A DNA stretch of 17,077 nucleotides from Fimbriimonadaceae bacterium. Lineage in GTDB: Bacteria; Armatimonadota; Fimbriimonadia; Fimbriimonadales; Fimbriimonadaceae. Shown in pieces: positions 13,218-17,077 of this stretch. A model generated the notes under the pieces. That model ran no database searches. It saw nothing but the letters and a program-made list of their open reading frames with translations, and had not been told where the DNA came from. A program made the position numbers and the translations under genes. Numbering within the stretch: the stretch's first letter is position 1; the number at the start of each line of letters is the position of its first letter. The stretch spans positions 1-17,077 of the forward strand of contig JANWJY010000130.1 of the NCBI GenBank assembly GCA_025451715.1, written 5' to 3'.

Positions 13218-13700
13218 ATGACCCACTGGGCGATGAAGTGCGAGCCGGAGTGCTACTCGATCCACGACCTTCAGCGCGAGTCGCCGGCGATCTGGGAGGG
13301 GTGCCGCAACTATCAGGTCCGCAACTGGATGCGCGACGTGATGGCGGTCGGGGACCTCGCGCTTTTTTGCAACTCGAACTCGAAGCCCAGCGGGCCGGCG
13401 GGAGTGATGCGCGTCGTGCGGGCGGCGTATCCGGACCCGACGCAGTTCGACCCTAAGTCCATGTACTACGATCCGAAGAGCTCGAGGGAGATGCCGCGGT
13501 GGTACGCGCCGGAAGTGGAGTTCGTTTGCGCGTTCGATGAGGTTTTGCCGATCGGTGATTTGAAGAAGATGCCCGAGCTCGAGGGGATGTTCTATCTGAA
13601 GAAGGGGCTGATGTTTTCCGTCGTGCCGATCGAGCAGCGGGAGTTCGAGATTGTGTTGGGGTTGGCCGGTGTGGATCTGGGAAGGATGAGCGCTGAATGA
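13218..13700 (+). CDS. EVE domain protein
   Basis: A 160-aa stand-alone EVE domain (formerly DUF55, PUA-like fold, thymocyte nuclear protein 1 family). EVE domains bind modified nucleic-acid bases such as 5-methylcytosine derivatives. Seen: THWAMKCEPECYSIHDL at the start, then WEGCRNYQVRNWMRDVMAVGDLALFCNSNSKP (28-59), GPAGVMRVVRAAYPDPTQFDP (59-79), YYDPKS, WYAPEVEFVCAFDEVLPIGDLKKMP and a MFYLKKGLMFSVVPIEQREFEIV tail, all in family order; length is normal. ATG at 13218 fits the conserved N-terminus; no strong ribosome binding site. Known homologues occur alone in many bacteria as housekeeping genes and also fused to McrB-type restriction enzymes. The nearness to a methyltransferase/nuclease operon may therefore be meaningful or accidental. 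Confidence 0.93.
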   Translation: MTHWAMKCEPECYSIHDLQRESPAIWEGCRNYQVRNWMRDVMAVGDLALFCNSNSKPSGPAGVMRVVRAAYPDPTQFDPKSMYYDPKSSREMPRWYAPEVEFVCAFDEVLPIGDLKKMPELEGMFYLKKGLMFSVVPIEQREFEIVLGLAGVDLGRMSAE

Positions 13701-13764
13701 TGAAGTGGGGGGCGACTTGAAAGCGCGGGCTGGGATGGTTGTGGAAAGAGCGTTGTTCAGGCGC

Positions 13765-13782
13765 GCCCGCGCACTCCCAAAG
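13765..13782 (-). repeat. Dispersed 18-bp repeat core, copy 3
   Basis: Reverse complement is CTTTGGGAGTGCGCGGGC, identical to 2915-2932. A second arm GCGCGGGC at 13723-13730 can pair with GCCCGCGC at 13765-13772. It lies in the convergent gap between the EVE and pgk genes. Confidence 0.7.
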
Positions 13783-13784
13783 GG

Positions 13785-14963
13785 CTACCGGTCCTGCAGC
13801 GCGGCGATCCCCGGCAACTCCCGCCCCTCGAGGAACTCGAGCGACGCGCCGCCTCCGGTGCTGACGTGCGTCATCCTTTCTGCAAGGCCCAATTGCTCGA
13901 CCGCGGCCGCGCTGTCACCGCCGCCGACGATCGTCACGGCCTGCGAGTCCGCCATCGCCTGCGCGACCGCTCTCGTGCCCGCAGCGAACGCGGGAATCTC
14001 GAAAACGCCCATCGGGCCGTTCCACACGACTGTTCCGGCATTGGAGACAATGTGCGTGAAGGTCTTCTGCGTCACTTCGCCGATGTCCGCGCCGATCTCG
14101 TCGTGATGGATCAGCTCCGCGCGCGTCGTGCGCGCCTTCGCATCGGGAGAGAGCTCTGTCGCGACGACCACGTCGGCGGGGATCACGATCTTCGTCGGGT
14201 TCGCGACGACGGCCCTGCGCGCGAAGTCAATGCTCTCTTCGTCGAGCAGCGACTTTCCGATCTCAATCCCGTGCGCCTTGAGGAAAGTGAATGCCATTCC
14301 GCCGCCGATGAGCAGGTGGTCGACCTTCGGCAGAAGCGACTCGATCACTTTGATCTTGTCCTTCACCTTCGCACCGCCAAGGATCGCGACGAACGGCCGC
14401 TTCGGTTCGTCGAGAGAATCGCCGAGGTACTTCAGCTCCTTCTCGATCAAGAATCCAGCGACGCCAGGGAGCACGTGCGCGACGCCCTCGGTCGACGCCT
14501 GCGCACGGTGCGCAGTCCCGAACGCGTCGTTCACAAAGACGTCACCGAGCCGGGCTAGCTTCGCCGCAAACGCCGGATCGTTGTCCGTCTCCCCTTTGTG
14601 GAACCGCACGTTTTCGAGCAGCAGCACCTGACCAGACGAGAGCGAGTTGACGCGCGACTCGACGCCCGGCCCGACGCAGTCGGGCACAAGAACGACCGAG
14701 AAACCGAGAAGCTCCGTCAGCCGCGCAGCGACGGGTGCCAATGAAAACGCAGGGTTCGGCACTCCGTCTGGCCGCCCCAGGTGGCTGCACAGCACCACCC
14801 GTGCGCCCTTCTCGATCAGATACTTGATCGTCGGCAGCGACTCCTCGATCCGTCGGTCGTCGGTGATCGCGCCGTCCTTCAGAGGGACATTGAAGTCGCA
14901 CCGCACCAGCACGCGCTTGCCGGCGACCTCGATGTCGCGGACGGTCTTCTTGTTCAGGGCCAC
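13785..14963 (-). CDS. pgk: Phosphoglycerate kinase
   Basis: Glycolytic/gluconeogenic enzyme interconverting 1,3-bisphosphoglycerate + ADP and 3-phosphoglycerate + ATP in the cytosol. The 392-aa length is normal. Seen: RVLVRCDFNVPLKDG (17-31), Arg38 in DDRRIEE, SHLGRPDG (60-67), LLLENVRFHKGE (114-125), FVNDAFGTAHRAQAS (143-157), GGAKVKDKI (196-204), GGGMAFTFLKA (220-230), WNGPMGVFE (314-322), and the nucleotide loop TIVGGGDSAAAVEQLG...STGGGASLEFLEG (344-380). Start is GTG at 14963; an ATG a few bases upstream is out of frame. It follows the MFS transporter stop by 9 nt on the same strand, so the two are probably co-transcribed. The usual neighbour, glyceraldehyde-3-phosphate dehydrogenase, is not in this window. 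Confidence 0.97.
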   Translation of the reverse strand: MALNKKTVRDIEVAGKRVLVRCDFNVPLKDGAITDDRRIEESLPTIKYLIEKGARVVLCSHLGRPDGVPNPAFSLAPVAARLTELLGFSVVLVPDCVGPGVESRVNSLSSGQVLLLENVRFHKGETDNDPAFAAKLARLGDVFVNDAFGTAHRAQASTEGVAHVLPGVAGFLIEKELKYLGDSLDEPKRPFVAILGGAKVKDKIKVIESLLPKVDHLLIGGGMAFTFLKAHGIEIGKSLLDEESIDFARRAVVANPTKIVIPADVVVATELSPDAKARTTRAELIHHDEIGADIGEVTQKTFTHIVSNAGTVVWNGPMGVFEIPAFAAGTRAVAQAMADSQAVTIVGGGDSAAAVEQLGLAERMTHVSTGGGASLEFLEGRELPGIAALQDR

Positions 14964-14972
14964 GACAGCATT

Positions 14973-16253
14973 CTACCGAGAGCCCTTGACCTGGCGGATG
15001 AGCGTCGCGCCGATCATATAGAGGAACCCTGCGAGCATGAACGCTGCAGTGTAACCGGCGTCGGCCCGCCACCTGTTCAGCCCGTCAATCAGTGTGCCAG
15101 CCGCGCCGCTGAAGAACTGCACGACGACCGAGCTGCTCGCCCACACGCCCATTTCGGTGCCCGCCGACTTCTTGTTCGGGAGCACGTCGCTAACGAGCGC
15201 CCAGTCGGCAGACAGGAACAGCCCGTTGCCCAGCCCGAACACTGCGGCGAGGCAGAACGCGACTGTAAAATCGCGCACGAACGGAAAAGGCGCCATCGCG
15301 CAGAACGCAAGGACCCCTGCGACAACGATGATCGGCTTCTTGCCGATCACGTCTGCCTTCCTTGCAGCATAGACAGAGCCCAGCGCGCCGAAGAGGGAGG
15401 CCGAAAGCGCAATCACATTGGTCGCGGTACCCGCGTCGCCGATGTCCTTGCCGAAGAGCACAAACCCATCGTAAGTGTCGGTGAAAAAGTAACGTAGGTA
15501 CGTCGTCACGAGATAGAAGCCGAGTGCGTTCAAGAACCGCGTGAACCAAACCCAGCGAAAGTCGGCGTTGTGGAATGGCCGGACCCACCTCTCAAAGAAC
15601 TTTGCCTTGTCCTCGTGCGGCTCGTGTTCGGCGCGGACGTTCCGGATCGTGACGAGCGTGAAAACTGCGCAGACGACGTTCACGATCGCAACACCGAGAT
15701 AGATGTTGCGCGTGACGGTGAGCGGGTCGGCGTCCTTTCCTGCGATGACCATGCCTGCCACCGCCGAACCGATCTGGCCGACTAGCTGTAGCACAGACAT
15801 GATCGCGCTGGCGCGGCCGCGCTTGTTCTCTGGCACCGACTCCGCGACCATCGCTGCATAGGGGCCGGTACCAACATCGTCCGAGATCTGCAGCAGCAGA
15901 TAACCGACCATCAGGACCCAGAACGCGCTCGGTTCCGAAAGGATAAACAGGGCGACGCAGGTCAGCGCCGTGCCAACGGCTATGAACGGTTGCCTGTGGC
16001 CGAAGCGCGTACGGATACGGTCGCTGATGCCGCCAAATATCGCCGGCCCGACCATCGCCCAGAGCGCGCCCAGGAGCACGACTAGGCCCCACTTCGTGTT
16101 CTTGACCTCGGCAGGAACGAGCCGCTCGACTTGGCCAGGGAGCACGACCAGCAGAAGGATGAACCACTTCCAACTCGTGGCGAACCAGTACGCCGAGAAT
16201 CCGAAGTTCCAGAGCCAGGTGTCCCGATAGCCGGTCGAGGGGGCGGAAGTCAC
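14973..16253 (-). CDS. MFS transporter, probably sugar-related (GPH/SLC45-like)
   Basis: A 426-aa inner-membrane protein with about 12 hydrophobic segments. Seen: N-terminal TM WKWFILLLVVLPGQ, an MFS motif A-like loop GGISDRIRTRFGHRQPFIAVG after TM2, a charged central loop (RNVRAEHEPHEDKAKFFERW) dividing the halves, and a second-half loop ARKADVIGKKPIIVVAG. The ADWALVSDVLPNKKSAGTEMGVW segment resembles sugar:cation symporters of the glycoside-pentoside-hexuronide/SLC45 type, so a sugar substrate is likely but not proven. The frame is open further upstream to 16541, but that region overlaps the divergent beta-barrel gene. GTG at 16253, just before the first hydrophobic domain, is the most reasonable start. 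Followed 9 nt later by pgk, which suggests sugar uptake coupled to glycolysis. Confidence 0.85.
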   Translation of the reverse strand: MTSAPSTGYRDTWLWNFGFSAYWFATSWKWFILLLVVLPGQVERLVPAEVKNTKWGLVVLLGALWAMVGPAIFGGISDRIRTRFGHRQPFIAVGTALTCVALFILSEPSAFWVLMVGYLLLQISDDVGTGPYAAMVAESVPENKRGRASAIMSVLQLVGQIGSAVAGMVIAGKDADPLTVTRNIYLGVAIVNVVCAVFTLVTIRNVRAEHEPHEDKAKFFERWVRPFHNADFRWVWFTRFLNALGFYLVTTYLRYFFTDTYDGFVLFGKDIGDAGTATNVIALSASLFGALGSVYAARKADVIGKKPIIVVAGVLAFCAMAPFPFVRDFTVAFCLAAVFGLGNGLFLSADWALVSDVLPNKKSAGTEMGVWASSSVVVQFFSGAAGTLIDGLNRWRADAGYTAAFMLAGFLYMIGATLIRQVKGSR

Positions 16254-16264
16254 GGGTTGGAGTA

Positions 16265-16334
16265 TGCCCCAGGGGCAACCTTGCAAATCGTAGTGGAGGG
16301 GAGCCGAGTCCGCATCGGACCAAGGGTCCGGTCC
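16265..16334. promoter_or_regulatory. Cluster of short palindromes in divergent leader region
   Basis: The 106-bp gap between the MFS gene (-) and the beta-barrel gene (+) contains TGCCCC-A-GGGGCA (16265-16277), GTCCG-CAT-CGGAC (16308-16320) and CGGACC-AAG-GGTCCG (16316-16330). The last two share bases and are mutually exclusive hairpins in the leader of the beta-barrel gene. No clear -10/-35 was found. Confidence 0.4.
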
Positions 16335-16359
16335 GTCTCTAGCCAGCAGAGGTACGACT

Positions 16360-17073
16360 ATGAAACGCACACTAGCCCTCGCCTCGGCCCTTTTCGTGTT
16401 TGGGACAGTTCCGGCCCAAACAACCGGGCTCAACGGTGAATTCAGCTTAGGCTTCGCGACCCAGGACATCTGGCGCGGAGCCGTCATCGACGACGGCCTG
16501 ACCTTCATTCCCAAGCTCGACCTTGGTTTCGGCACAGGCACTCACTTCACGGCGCGCGGGTCCATAGCGATGGACAGCTCAAACTTCGACGAGTGGAGGT
16601 TCGGCATCCACCACGACCTGGACCTTGTCGCAATGACCCTCTCGTTCGGAGCGATGATGTACGAGCGCGAAGGAGGCGGCGACACGTCGGAGATCTGGGC
16701 CGCCGCGAGGATGAAGTGGCTCACGCCGTTCACCTTCATGGTCGTTAGGGACATCGACTTGGTCGAAGGCATGTACTTCCGTGTCGGCACGGGCTCCGGA
16801 GTCGGCATCACGACGCCGCTCTTCGGCGCGAGCGCGAACATCAGCTGGGACATCTGGCTCGGCTATGCCGACGCCGACATGGCGGGCTACTACGGTAGCG
16901 CTGACGCAGGGTTCGCCGACGCCGGTGCGATGGTCTCCGCGAAGTTTGCGGTGTCTAACGCTACGATCACGCTGTGGGGCAAGGTCACGACGCTCGTCGA
17001 CCCGGACTTCACGACGATGACCGGTGATCGCACGAACTTCGCGATCGGCGCCTCCGCCGGCTGGAAGTTCTGA
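16360..17073 (+). CDS. Outer-membrane beta-barrel protein
   Basis: A 237-aa exported protein. MKRTLALASALFVFGTVPAQ is a Sec signal peptide with likely cleavage after A19 or Q20. The mature part is built of alternating hydrophobic/polar strands (GEFSLGFATQDIWRGAVI, TFIPKLDLGFGTG, THFTARGSIAMD, WRFGIHHDLDL, MTLSFGAMMYERE, and so on) and ends in ...GASAGWKF. A C-terminal Phe is the BAM-recognition feature of outer-membrane barrels. The start FATQDIWRGAVI...P.LDLGFGTG resembles TorF-type uncharacterised barrels. ATG at 16360 has AGAGG 7 nt upstream, one of the better ribosome binding sites in the window. Divergent from the MFS-pgk operon. Function unknown; small-molecule passage or structural role possible. 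Confidence 0.82.
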   Translation: MKRTLALASALFVFGTVPAQTTGLNGEFSLGFATQDIWRGAVIDDGLTFIPKLDLGFGTGTHFTARGSIAMDSSNFDEWRFGIHHDLDLVAMTLSFGAMMYEREGGGDTSEIWAAARMKWLTPFTFMVVRDIDLVEGMYFRVGTGSGVGITTPLFGASANISWDIWLGYADADMAGYYGSADAGFADAGAMVSAKFAVSNATITLWGKVTTLVDPDFTTMTGDRTNFAIGASAGWKF

Positions 17074-17077
17074 CATG

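Noticed and set aside
15592..16323. 243-codon minus-strand frame inside the MFS gene
   Set aside because: Arg/Pro/Ala-rich shadow; the other frame gives clear transmembrane helices and MFS motifs.
16254..16541. Longer reading of the MFS gene starting at 16541
   Set aside because: The extra 96 residues overlap the signal peptide and mature start of the well-supported beta-barrel gene on the other strand and are not transporter-like.

Overview
The window looks like chromosomal DNA of a GC-rich, probably Gram-negative bacterium. A C-terminal-Phe beta-barrel protein and exported enzymes with Sec signal peptides point to an outer membrane and periplasm. Many genes lack a strong Shine-Dalgarno, and several start with GTG or TTG. 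The DUF2089 + DUF4097 pair, the frequent dispersed GC-rich repeats and the general gene style suggest a lineage such as Armatimonadota or another less-studied phylum. That placement is a guess, because no rRNA or taxonomic marker is present except pgk.

Layout. Positions 1-2138 (+) hold the 3' end of mazG, translationally coupled (ATGA) to an exported S1/P1-type nuclease, then an exported thioredoxin-like protein bracketed by two same-orientation copies of a dispersed repeat. A second hairpin-rich repeat follows at 2023-2103. Positions 2139-3960 look accessory: a conserved hypothetical gene beginning MKDQYFGDVNDYRKYG (+), a four-helix membrane protein of unknown function (-), and a 233-bp stretch with no convincing gene. 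Positions 3958-5642 (-) are a cell-wall amino-sugar recycling pair: a BadF-type kinase overlapping murQ by 4 nt. Positions 5750-7497 (+) are a DUF2089 helix-turn-helix protein overlapping a DUF4097 repeat protein, with an 11-bp inverted repeat in the divergent promoter region.

Positions 7626-12711 (-) are the most interesting part. A perfect TTGACA-N17-TATAAT promoter precedes a small NucS-like nuclease. Next comes an adenine-type DNA methyltransferase fused to an Mrr-like nuclease domain, then (8 nt later) a 572-aa protein with a C-terminal TOPRIM-like domain and an unrecognised N-terminal half. Last is a 284-aa protein with a PD-(D/E)XK-like N-terminus. I read this as a probable restriction/defence operon whose exact combination I do not recognise. 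An unknown 113-aa gene (-) and an EVE-domain gene (+) lie just beyond it.

Positions 13785-17073 return to core-type genes: an MFS transporter followed 9 nt later by phosphoglycerate kinase (both -), and a divergent outer-membrane beta-barrel protein (+). No rRNA, tRNA, CRISPR array or transposase gene was seen. No gene-free stretch exceeds 300 bases.
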